A DNA stretch of 64,000 nucleotides from Azolla caroliniana (taxonomy: Eukaryota > Polypodiophyta). The stretch's first letter is position 1; each line of letters opens with the position of its first letter. Below are positions 33,900 through 46,200 of this stretch, piece after piece. The position numbers and the translations under genes were made by a program. The stretch is taken from assembly GCA_043228905.1 (NCBI GenBank), contig JBHGNT010000002.1, forward strand, positions 20,522,001 to 20,586,000. Reading direction: 5' to 3'. The notes beneath the pieces were generated by a model. The model searched no databases. It was not told the DNA's origin and was given only the letters and a program-made list of their open reading frames with translations.

Positions 33900-35940
33900 C
33901 TTTTGCCAAAGTAATTGCAAATAGACTTGAAAAGGTATTGTCGTCTGTGGTCCATCCAACGTAATATGGGTTTATTGAGGGAAGGGACATCCTTCATAAT
34001 ATTTTGAATGTGCAAATGGCAATGGACTATGCAAAGGAATCCAAACAACAAATTGTAATGATACAACTAGACATCAAGAAGGCATATGATCACATAAGTT
34101 GGTCTTTTATTACTCAACTTATGTCTCATATGGGTTTTGGGGAAAGGATGTCTCGAATATTGTTGTTGGTGGGATTAGGTAGTGTCACACATTATGTTAA
34201 ATGGTGGAGTCACTAAGGCGATACCATTGAAAAGATCACTTGGACAAGAATGCCCATTTAGTCCTTTATTATTTGCAATTGCCACAGACCCGATTTTGGT
34301 GAAGATACATGAGTTGGCAACATGTGGGGAAATAGTTGGATTACCTCTACCATCAGGGAAACAATTGATTGCTCAAGCATTGGCTGATGATTTGTTTTTA
34401 TTTCTCAAAGCGACACTTAATAATATAGCTAAAACCATAGAGGTGTGGAATGTGTTCGCATTGGCGCTAGGATTACATATAAATATGCGGAAGTCGATGC
34501 TCATTAGATGCATTGAGAGTGTTTTGGTTGATCTTGGATGTGCTGGCTAAATATTAGATCAAGGGAATGTATGTCGGCACTTAGGTTACCCTATTAGTGT
34601 TGATATCTCATCATCGCAAAGCTTGAATTGGATATCGGAAACCATTTTGGACAAATTTATGTATTGGAAGTCTCAAGCATGGCCGTTTAGTACTCATCTC
34701 AAAGTGGTACAAGCTATAACGATTCCAATGATTTCTTATTTTTTGCCATTGTTACCGTGGACAAAGCAACCACTTGATCATTTAGCTCATTCACTTAAAT
34801 ATACAATATGGAAGAAAGAAGCAAACCTTGGTATGAGTTGGGTATCATGGAGCAATATTTGTACCCCAAAATGGTTAGGGGGTGTTGCGTTACTAATTTT
34901 AGAAGATCATATGGTGGCTCAAAGATTCAATCTTTTGAAAGGTATGTGCATAGGTACCCAACCTTGGGCAGAAATAATTAGTTATTTTGTGGAAAATGTT
35001 GGTATATGCCATGGAAAAACGAGAATTACAACTTTGTGGTGGCATGTTGTTAATAGTACCAAACAATTTAAATGTTGAGAATATATTATGGTTCAACAAT
35101 TGGTGCTTTCTTGGCAACGATGTTTGAATTTGTTTAATTAGAGGCCTCCTGAGTGCAGAAAATATATAAAATTCATTGGCAGTAGAGGTGTTGGCAACTT
35201 TAAGGATATTACATTGGAATGGAAAAGAAAGTCTAAAATCACAGTTCAATCAAATGGCAAGGCTAGGCTTGGTAACTGTGGAAGATGGTATCTTAGAGTC
35301 ATGTAGGAAAATGATGGCCTTTCGAATAATCAGAAATACGTTTCATATACCACGTGGATATGGGTATATTTGGCAAGCAATATTGGCATTGCCTAGATTA
35401 GTTTTCTCGATTCCAGAGTTGGCGGTCGAGGGCCCATGGAAAGATTGGTCATTTGGTATTGGGAAATCAATTTTTGTGGTGCACACTAATGATGTGTACC
35501 ATAAGTTGGTTGAAGATAGAGCTTGGTTATCAAATAAGGTTTTGGATACATGGTACAGTACTCGACATGTAAAGTGGTGGCGTAGACTTTTTAGATGCAG
35601 GGTGGTAGTCTCATCCTCCATTTCGTGCAAAGGTGTTTCTTTGGCGTGCCATAGTGGGTGGGTTGCCTTTGGCAATGGCCTTAAAACGAAAACATATTTC
35701 GAATGGGACATGTTTTTTTTGTACGATGGTTGAAGAAGATGCTAGACATAGGTTCATTACACGTCCGGTTGCTAAAGCCATTTGGGTAAATATATCACAA
35801 ATTTGGGCATCGACAACAAGAAATATTTTGTCACCTTATAAGTGGGTTTTTATTGATGAGGATAAAGCTATGCCCACACCATCATATAAGGTTGTTTTTG
35901 ACTACTTTATATATTGGGGGATGTGGTTTAATTGAACCAT
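33900..35940 (+). mobile_element. Decayed L1-type LINE fragment (RT to zinc region)
   Basis: 5'-truncated and broken into several frames. RT parts read IQLDIKKAYDHISWSFI (about 34060-34110), a degenerate GQECPFSPLLFAIATDPI block (about 34227-34280) and ALADDLFLFL where YADD is expected (about 34377-34410). Later parts read WTKQPLDHLAHSL and GGVALLILEDHMVAQRFNLL. The C-terminal region has KVWLWRAIVGGLP-like sequence and CFFCTMVEEDARHRF (about 35630-35790). It is more diverged than, and distinct from, the L1 at 25353. The 3' end lies close to the hAT-like element at 36064. Confidence 0.8.
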
Positions 35941-36063
35941 GAGAAATGGGTTCTTGTTTGATGGACTTCATGGGATAACACAACAACTCAGTAGGATGAA
36001 AGGGAAGTTGATTTGACAATTTCCACAACTATGTTGTATGGGGACGTTGTCCCAAGAGGAGAT

Positions 36064-36496
36064 TAATAGTCGGCAATGGTTCGGTTTGAACTGAACCAAA
36101 CCGTAGCTTAATGGTTTAAATGGTTTGGTTCAATTTCAGGTTTTTTTAAACGGTTCGGTTCGGTTTCAACAGTTAGAAACTGCGGTTTAATCATTTAATG
36201 GTTTATTATAATTTTTATTATTTTAAAATTAAAAAAAAAAGAAAAAAGAAAAAAGCATTTAAACAATCTTTTCATTTCGAGGTTGTATTCTCACATTTTA
36301 GGAAAATCTTTAAAATTTTGGGAATTTAAAATAATGAACTATTTTAAAATTTGAAATTTGACCTAAGTTTGGAAACCGAAACTGAACCACGAGACAGCGT
36401 TCGGAAATTTTTAAACGGTTCGGTTCAGGTTAATTTTTTTTAAACGGTTCGGTTTGACACTCTCGAACCGAACCGAACCGTAGTGGCTGATTGTTA
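36064..36496. mobile_element. hAT-like non-autonomous element upstream of the protease gene
   Basis: Ends TAATAGTCGGCAATGG and GGCTGATTGTTA are imperfect inverted repeats of the same type as the element at 22986, with subterminal GGTTCGGTT/AACCGAACC runs and an AT-rich centre. GAGGAGAT flanks the left end (36056-36063). The same octamer occurs on the right only after a 10-bp gap (36507-36514), so the right end or the target duplication is uncertain. The right end lies about 145-190 bp before the candidate start codons of the protease gene. Confidence 0.7.
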
Positions 36497-36640
36497 GAGC
36501 CTAGAGGAGGAGATGGACTGACGGTGACGGCTGCCACTGCTTGCCTGCTTCCTTACTTCTCCATCACTCCATTCCTTGCCTTCTATTTACGTCGCGCGCA
36601 CACACAGTCACAGACAGACAGAACAGACACACAATCACTG

Positions 36641-37177
36641 ATGGTGATGGTGATGGTGATGGTGATGGTGATGATGATGGTGGCCATGAAGAAGTCCTCC
36701 TCCTGCTCCTGGTCAGTGTTTCCTCTTCCTCTTCTTTCTCTCCTTCTTCCTCTTTCTGGCCCACATATTCTTGTACATGATCTCCCTTTCTTCTGCACCG
36801 CACAGGCGCTGCTCCTCCCTAATCCGCATGTGAAGAAGAATAGTAGTGGTGCTTATGAATATGGTAGTAGTTACATTAGGCTGCATCATAGGTACAGCCA
36901 TCTCCATGGATCCTCCAGAGGCGGCCTCCCTATGTCTTTGCATCACCGTGCCGTTCTTCGTTCCCATGATTCTCTACACCATCATCACCATAGGGCTCTC
37001 CTCCTGCAACGACAAAACCAACAATCTTCTTCTTCCTCAGCGTCCTTCCCCATGGGGGGCCATGCAAACCCTTATTCGGCTGGGTAAAATTATACTCTCT
37101 ATTCTACTCTTCTTTGCTATTTGGTTCTTGATTCTTAGTCTTGTTTCTTGTTCTTCTATATGTGCGTGCGCGCGCGC

Positions 37178-37223
<46 letters not shown>

Positions 37224-40200
37224 ATTATCCTCACTGGAGGTAAAATATTACCACCGATGGGACTGATTTGAGTCATTTTCATGTAGCATCTGAAGACTTG
37301 GTTATTGATTCTTCATGATCAAGAATTCGACAAATGAACATTGCAACTGAGTGTTAAATTGTATGTTGTGTTTGGCTAGGGCTGAAAATGTGGGGTAAGC
37401 AAGGTCACAGATGATTGAACATGGAGCATTTCAGCAGAGCGTGATACTCAGGCTTACAAACTCGTTTGGGGTAAAGCATGCATACTCAATGCGTCTCCTT
37501 ACTGGAACCTCAATGCCCTGTCTCACATTGGAAAAAGAGATAAAGAAAAGAAACCTACATTAACATTGTTGAGGAGGCCAAAATGGCCTATAGGACGGAA
37601 CAAGAGATTACATGTTGAAGGCAATAATCAAGATTAAAGATATTTCTAAATCTATCTAGTTACCTCCCCTATGAAGAGAGCTAAGGCTGTAGAGAAGACT
37701 TGGATGTTACAAGTGTATTAAACAATCACTACTAGCAAATCATGGTTCTTGAAACTGGATATGTGCACATTGTCTTTGAAGGGAACTAAGGCTGCATATT
37801 GACATGAATTTTAGCACATGGAGAATTGAGGACATTTGAATGTGATATGTGTAGGATCGTGTGTTTGCAACCTTTTCCTCTATGAAGAAGAATTCTTGTT
37901 CTGATATTTGTACCCATGCTTGAGTGGCATTAACATCTTTTAAGAGGCCAAAATGACCTAGAAGACCAAACAAGAGGTTACATCTGAAGTGTTATCTCGT
38001 CTTTGAGGACAACAAATCAAAATAAATGTTATTGAGTAAAAGTAAATAGTCTAAAAAGAGACTAAAGAATCTTGTTATTGGTACATGTAAGATTCCCAAG
38101 TAAGATATACTATAATTTTTGTCTTCGGAAGATCTCTAGAATAGGTTGATCTAGAATGGAGAGGTCTCCAAACTGAGGGAAGCATTTGCGATGGTGGGAG
38201 ATAATGGCATTTGTGTGTCAATGACAAGGGTGGTGATATCATGGGCCATGAGGTTGGGGTCTATGTGATTGACGAATTGCTATAGCCCGACCTATTGTAA
38301 CCCCTTTGCTATGTCTTGGTCGGGAGCCCATTTATGTAGCCGTTAATTGACTTGTAGCATGAGTAGGAGTCATGGGCTAAAGAAAGTTGTGATTGTTCTT
38401 TGTTGATGAGCTTGTGTGGCTGTACTATTGTCCTTCAACAAATTTTCCCCATGTCTCTTGAGTTCTAGCAAGAAAAGCCCCGAGCACCATTGGTCCTCAT
38501 ATTCCATTACCTTGCGTAGTGGGCCAAAGCCTTGCTTAAAGAGGCAATGGTATCTCCTTATTTCATAAAAACCATTATAGTGACAAACTTTGAGTTCTTC
38601 AAATTCCACTCCCCGATGACACAATGGCAAATTCTTTCTTCTAGAGGTTTCATACATATATGCCTACCTCAATCTCTAACAGATGTGATGAAGTTTGCAG
38701 CTGCCCTATCACACTGCGTGATGCATAGGATAGATATATGTCCATAAAAGATGACCTGATGATGAATCCATCATCCAATGTGTCTAAAAAGTGTCTTATA
38801 GTGGGCCATCTTCATACTTGTCAAGGGATATTTTGGGGCTGATCCATATTATCTTGTTTTCCAAGTTAATAATATTAGTTTGAATCACTCCATTCTTTTC
38901 CACAGTGGTTCTGTCTTAGAAAGAAAGAAAGATATAATAACATCTTTTAAGAGGCCAAAATGGCCAATAAGACCAAACAAGAGATTATATCTTAAGTGTT
39001 GTCTCGTCTTTGAGAACAACAAATCAAAATAGAGTAAGTATTACTCAGTAAATATAAAGGTAAATAAGATAAAAACAGAGGGAATTTGATTTTTGGCACA
39101 TGTGTGATATTCTCAAGTTAGATATATTGTAACTTTTGTTTTCGAAAGGTCTCTAGCATAGGTCGATCTAGAATGGAGAGGTCTCCGAAGCAAGGGAAGC
39201 ACCTGCAATGGTGGGAGATAATGGCTTTTATCTGTCAATGACGAGGATGCTGCGGTCGTGGTCCATGGGGCCAGGGTCTACGTGCATGACAAATTGCTAT
39301 TGCCCGATCTATTGTAACCCCTTTGTTATGTCCTGGTCTGGGAGCCCATTTGTGTATCCCTTGATTGACTCGTAACATTAGTAGGAGTAATGGGGCTAAA
39401 GAAAGTTGTGATTGTCCTTTGTGGATGAGCTTGTGTGGCTGCATTATTGTCCATCAACAACTTTTCCCTATGTCTCTTGGGTTCTAGCAAGAAAAGTCCT
39501 AGGCACCGTTGGTCCTCATATTCCATTACCTTGCGTAGTGGGCCAAAGCCTTGTTTAAAGAGGCAATGGTATCTCCCTCTGATTTCAGCCTTGTTTAGAG
39601 AGAAAGAAAGATATCTTAACATCTACTAGATGCCAAATATCGTGATATGAGTGAATTCATGTCATCCATACTAAGACAAAAATGAAACCTCAAATTTGCC
39701 TAAAGTTCTATGATCATTATTTGAGATAGTGTACAAGCATGAATTACATAGTTAATATCCATGAGAGTAATGGTAACCTGTCTATGTATCCAAGGTTGGT
39801 TGGTGCGGTAATGATGCTATGATGAAGCATAACTAGTGCATCAGGATGTCCTTGTGTGAATTGGACATGATGAGCAATTATTTCCATGAATTGGTGATGG
39901 CATGGCCCTTGTCTTATATCTTAGTACCTGTGGTCTCCTTTATTGTCAACATTCCTCTACTGTGACTCCTCGGCATGTTGTTAGTGGACGTAAAGAGCTA
40001 TGGAAGAATTTGTGTTTGCATCCCACATGCTAATGTAAGGTTTGACGCCATATGATTTTGAAACTCAAGCAACAATTTTTCAAACAGCTGCAGGTCAGCG
40101 TTCTCCATCATTTATTGAATGGTGATGGAGTACACATAGAGGGTAGCATACTTTTTTCTGATGCGGTTGAAGGTTGGGCACCTACACATAGAATTTTTTG

Positions 40201-43200
40201 ATCTCTCCTTTACATAATTTGTAGAATCTTTCAACTGTAGGTAAGAGAAGTGCTCATCCTGCCTGGATCTCTAGTTAGTGGGAGGAAACTCCAAGTTGAC
40301 CTATTGCTTTGTGGGAATGTAGATGTGCATGTACCTTGGTATCTGTATGAATCCTTCTGCTGAAAAGTTAAAGAAATGAACTTTGTAGTGAGCCATCTTT
40401 GGGTGAAGTGGTTTCCTTGGTGTGGGGCCAAGTCATTTGGTTATAGAACTGCCATAGATCTTGCTACAATGCCTTTTTTCTTTCATTATTTGAAAGAGGA
40501 TCACTTGTGAATACCATGATCCTTCTGTGGGTTTTGTTGCCGTTTGCTTTGATGCGTCAAACACATTACATGTAATTCTATGAAGTGGCGTGGTTTGAAT
40601 CTGATTGAGGTTCACTGTCCGGAATATATCTTCTACCATCATGAGGGCTGCGTCCAATTCAGCACTGATGGTCTCGGTGGGGTGGATGCTTTGCTGTGTA
40701 TCATCCAGGTGTCCACTTGATTACCTCCAAAAACTTGTCTCAACATGGTGCATATATAGCCTATATCATGTCATAGGAATTTTGTGTCCACCGAATCTTT
40801 GTAGAAGCTCCCTTGGTACAATATCAAAGGCCTTGTGGAAATCTACAAAGAATTTGTATAATCGCTTCTTTTCCGTCTTTGCTTCATCCACAAGCAACAT
40901 AATTTAAGGATGAGGTCCATGATATGTAAGGCACTCCTAAATCCTCTTGTCTTAACCCCGGCATAAATGTTGCATTCTGACTATCTATACATGCAAGGTT
41001 ATGAAGTCAGATTGTTTGTATATTTAGTCTTCATAGGATCTCCAACATGGGTTGATCCTGAATGGAGAAATATCCGAAGTGAGTGGGTACTTGCAATGGC
41101 AGGAGATAATTGCTTTCATTTTTTGATGACAAGGGTGGCGACATTGTGGCCCACAGGACCTTGGGTCTATGTGCACGACAAATTGCTATTGCCTGATCTA
41201 GTGCAACCCCTTGGTAGTGTTCTGGTCAAGACCTCACTCGTGTACCCCTTATTTGACTTGTAACATGGGTAGGAGTGATATGGCTAAAGAAAGTTGCAAT
41301 TGTTCTTTGTTGATTAGCTTGCGTGGTTTTATTGTTGTCCACATCACAACAACTTCTACCCGCGTCTCTTGAGTTCTAGAAAGAACAATTCCAGGCACTA
41401 TTGGTCCTCATATTCCATTATCTTGTGTAGTGTGCCAAAGCATTGGTTAGAGAGGTAATGGTATCTCCCTTCTATTTTATTTAAAACATTGGAATGTCAG
41501 ACATAGTATCCTACCAAGAGATGTTGTGGGGCTGATTCATGTTCTTTTATTATCTAATATGATAATATTAGTTCATATCACTCTATATTCTTTTCAACTT
41601 TGATCATGTTTAGATGGGGACAATCCAAGCTATACTTGTGCCATGTGATTGGAGCTAGTGTTGTGTTTCAGCATACTGACAATGATTATCTTTGTGTTTA
41701 GCAAGTTGTTTGGTGACATAAATGCCAATCTTGAATACATTTGTTTAAGGAGCTTCCAAAGCTGTTGGATACTGGTCTATAGTCCATCTTGAGATCCTAA
41801 CAGACTCTCACCTCCTGGAAGTTGGTGCTAGAGGAGATGAATTTGTGGCATCCCAATAATTGATGAACTTAAAATTATGAGGTCCAAAAGCTTGTTTTGT
41901 AAAGTCGAGATTGTGAAGTTGTACTATGAAGCCTATTATTAGCTTGTAAAAGCTTGAGAGGTTAAATACATTGTCTATGCACGTCTCCTCTATAATGTAT
42001 AGGGGAGTCTCCCCTCTGAATGGATTACCTTAAGTTGATCGACACCAGTCATGGGATGCCAATCTGTTGGTTTGTTGTCTATTTAGCAATCATGTATTAT
42101 TAGCTCATTGTCTTATTTGCATAATTAATCTTTGTTCTCTCATCTGTTTCAATACTTCTTCCTCTTGCTTGTTGTCTCTCTTGTTTGTCTCTATGCCACT
42201 GGCCCATGGGTTTTGCCAATGACAATGCTGCTTTGTTCACTCATTCTCTTGCGAACTATTGGCACTAGGGATCGGCAACGGCTCGGCTCAAGCCTAAACC
42301 GTTTGGCTTAGCCGGCTTGAAAACGGCTTAGCGGCTTAGAGGCTCGGCTCGGCTCGGTTTAGGCTTGAACTTGCCTTAACGGTTTGAGCTCGGCTCGGCT
42401 TGGCTTGAGCCTCGCCAAACCGGCTAAGCCGGATAAACCGTTTAAGCCGTTTATAAACTTTAGAGAGGGGGAGAGAGACAACAGACAAGGGGAAAGAGAG
42501 AGAGAGAGAGAGAGTGAGGGAGGGAGAACTACATAGACGAGGAGAGAGAGACAGAGGGAGGGAGACAACATATAAGGAGAGAGAGACTACACAGAGGGGA
42601 GAGAGAGAGAGAGAGAGGAACTACATAGAGGGGAGAGAGAGAGAGACTACACAAAGGGGAGAGAGAGAGAGAGAGGAACTACATAGAGGGGAGAGAGAGA
42701 GAGAGAGAGGAACTACATAGAGGGGAGAGAGAGAGAGACTACAGAGAGGGAGAGAGAGAGAGAGAGGAACTACATAGAGGGGAGAGAGAGGGAGAGGGAG
42801 AGAGAGTCAGAGACCACATACGTGAGAGAGAGTGGGAGGGAGAGCTTGTACAATGTATAGTATATAGTATATAGTATATAGTGAATCATTTGAGAGAGAG
42901 GGAGGTAGGGAGAGAGAGAGAGAGAGAGGGAGGTTTCTAAACCGGTTTACAAGCCGTTTACCAAGCCGGTTCACAAACCGGTTTAGCCTAACCGGTTTGT
43001 GAACCGGCTCGGCTCGGCTCAGGTTTGAGATCCTGTAAACGGTTTAGGCTTAGCCGGTTTGGCTTGGATCAAGCCAAACTGGCTAAGCCTAAACCGAACC
43101 GTTGCCGATCCCTAATTGGCACTCCAAAAAGTATATAAATACATTACAAAAGTCAAGAATATGCCGAATCATCGATTACCACACCTTGCTTGGAATGTTG

Positions 43201-46200
43201 GATGTAAGCTACAAAAGAATCATAAAAGTAAGATTCTCTCATCTGGTTGGGTTGTTGACATAAAGAAATGATTTAGAAGATGGGGTTTGGATGATCTTTT
43301 AGAGCTTTCGGGCAATGCTATGCAGTATGTAATGATTGAGGAAAGGTTGGTGGAATCATTAAGGATGAAGTGGAAAGATGCTAAGAGGACAAAGCTAGAA
43401 TACTACAATGCAAATGTCAACCCTCAATGTTAGTCTCAATATAAAGCAAGAATGCCTATTGATCGTATCCAACCTTATCTCATTACCAATATGAGTAGTA
43501 ATGCTCGTAGAGCCCACATACTACTTCACACTCGATCTCACAAGTTAGGTATTGAAGTTGCATCATGGTATCAAAATGTAACTAATTTGAAGACATGCAA
43601 AGTATGCAATGAAGGCATGGTAGAGGATGAATGTCACTTGCTCTTCACATGCTCGGCATATAGTGCAATTCATTCAAGATATGCTGACATACTAAGAGGG
43701 AGTGATAACTTAAGTGCGATACTTAAGACACCACCAAGAAGGTTGAGCTCATATGTGTATGCTTTATTCACACATAGAGACTTTGTGCTTCAATGTATGA
43801 ATACCCCTTCTTAGGAAGGAGACACATATCAAGAACACATGTATACTCTGGTCCCATAGGTCAAAATTGGCCTCGTTATGGATGATAAAAATTCTAATTC
43901 TAATTCTAATTCCTCATGTTTGGATTTTCTTTGCTCATCCTCTCCTCATCCAATCCACTCCACCATGACCCTGCTTGTCCTCTTATCTTGCATCCTCTCT
44001 CATCTTCTCCACCTTGTCATCCAATTCACTCATCCCTGCCTCATTCTCAATATCATCCAATCTGCTGTGTCCAGCCCATGGGTTGCGCCCAAGCCCCTTT
44101 CCCTTGCTGTCTCCACTCATCTGATTCCACTCCTTCGTTTACCTTACCCAAATCCTCACAATCTCAGTTTCGCATCCATTCATCAACACTTGCAATCGCC
44201 CCCTTGCCTGGTGTCTACCTCATCCACCCACCCAACCCCCCTCCCATCTGCCCGTTCACCATCCATTCATCTGGACATCCACTCATCCTCTCATCCATCC
44301 ACACTCATTTGCCGATCTGCTTATCCTCCAATCCATCCTCTCCAACTTCTTAACTCCCACATCCAGACATCCTCTGGTCTGGACTTCCCCTCTTCTGCTT
44401 GTACTCCCATCTGATCTCCACAATTGTTTTCTAACATAGAAATCAACCACTTTACTTTCGATGGGGGTTGAGAGTTGGGAGTCCATATGTTTTATTGTCA
44501 AATGGCAGGATGGTAAGACATTCATCTTGACGTGTTGATACTGAAACAAAGAAGCATGCACATTTATTTTTGAATTGATGTTTCTTTTCCACATTTTATG
44601 TGACTTGAGATTGGAATATGCTATTCATCATGAGTTGCTGTGGCTATCACTTGATTCTTGCACAACTTCTCTGGGAAAAAGTAACTAACTTCCATTGAAT
44701 ATTTCTTTCTACAGATTATATTTTACGGAACTCAAGATCGGAACACCACCTTCCTCCTATTATGCGCAAGTAGATACTGGCAGCGATTTGCTCTGGCTAT
44801 CATGTGATTCTTGCAGAACTTGTCCAATGAAAACTAACCTCGGGGTATGTTTTCCATCCATTGTCAAGGATTCTTTTAAGTAGTCTCATCATAATTCATT
44901 TGATTTTCGTTTTTATTTTTTTGTGCCATGTAGAGAGGGTTTGAGGCCACATTAGTGTAGTATATTTCTTTTTCAGATCAGTTTGCAGCCCTACAGTCCA
45001 GTTCTCTCAAGAACAAGTCATTTACTTGTATGTGAAGAACAGTTTTGTGGGACAAGTTGTGCACCAGGAAGGCTATGTACATATAAACTAACATATGGCG
45101 ATGGGAGCACAGCTGAAGGTTTCTACATTCAAGATAACTTAGTGCTACAAAACACGAATAACAAGTCATCCATCGGTACTATTGTATTTGGGTAAATAAT
45201 TTGTTACATATCTGCTAGAAATGGGTGTATTGCTATGTTAAGATGAATTTGACACCGGTAGAATAGTGAAAGGAAATTCAATACAACATGATTCAACACA
45301 ATCTCATAATGAAGTGTGTGGAATCAGCAGAGTAACTAGACTATTGTTGTGATTGTTGCAAACTGTTTAACACAGACTAAAAGTAATAGAGAGCGTTACA
45401 TGATTAAGTAATTTTGCAAACATGGTTAAATTCCTTCACTACACGGTAGTTAGGAAACATTGGAGCCCCATTAACACATGTGAAAATTAGCACATTGGGC
45501 GTTTTTCATACCCAGTTGCATAATGGCCCAGGTACATGTTTTCTTATATAATGGAAATATTGGTCCACCCTTACTCTGATGTAGAGGCTGAGAATTAAGG
45601 TGGCGGGTGGATTGTGAAGATTCACTGAAGTGTCAATTTTATCATACTAGGTTTTTGATGTTTATATTTAGACTTACAAACCGCTGTATGGTTCGAGGAT
45701 TTGGATGGGTGATGGATATATTCATGTTGGAGTCATTTTTATCATACTAGTCTTCCGGATTTTAACATTTAGATTTTCTTTGTATGGTCTTCGGCACTTG
45801 TATGTTTTTTATTTAATATGTAGTATGAATCCATGGAAATGTGAATTCTGATGATAGTTGCTGATTTCTTGGTTATTCAGATTGGATGATATTGTAGACA
45901 TGCATGCTATTTCTTGTTTTACAGCTCAATCTGTAATCTACTTTGATACCAGGATCATCTCTTAATTCGTTTGAGCCAAATCTAGCTGATATAGTGTTTA
46001 AATCAAAGGATGCAAGCATTAAATAATATGTTCTCATTTGATTATGCCATTGTTTCAGTGAATGAGCCAGAATTTTAATATAATCATGCAGCGGTTTGCT
46101 TGCCATTATTTTATCAAATCTTATTGTTTGTATGAGTGCCTAGATGCTTGAAGATGGAAGCAATTACAACACTTTGGTAGTTCAGATGGTAGCTAAGATA

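Noticed and set aside
36056-36514. Clean 8-bp target duplication for the hAT-like element at 36064
   Set aside because: GAGGAGAT is present on both sides but 10 bp away from the right end, so it may be coincidental.
42514-42720. Arg/Glu-rich open frame
   Set aside because: Translation of GA repeats inside the hAT-like element.
43878-44414. 178-codon Ser/Pro/His-rich open frame just before protease exon 2
   Set aside because: Low-complexity CT-rich DNA keeps two frames open. The true exon 1 is at 36.6-37.1 kb, where residues and splice phase match.
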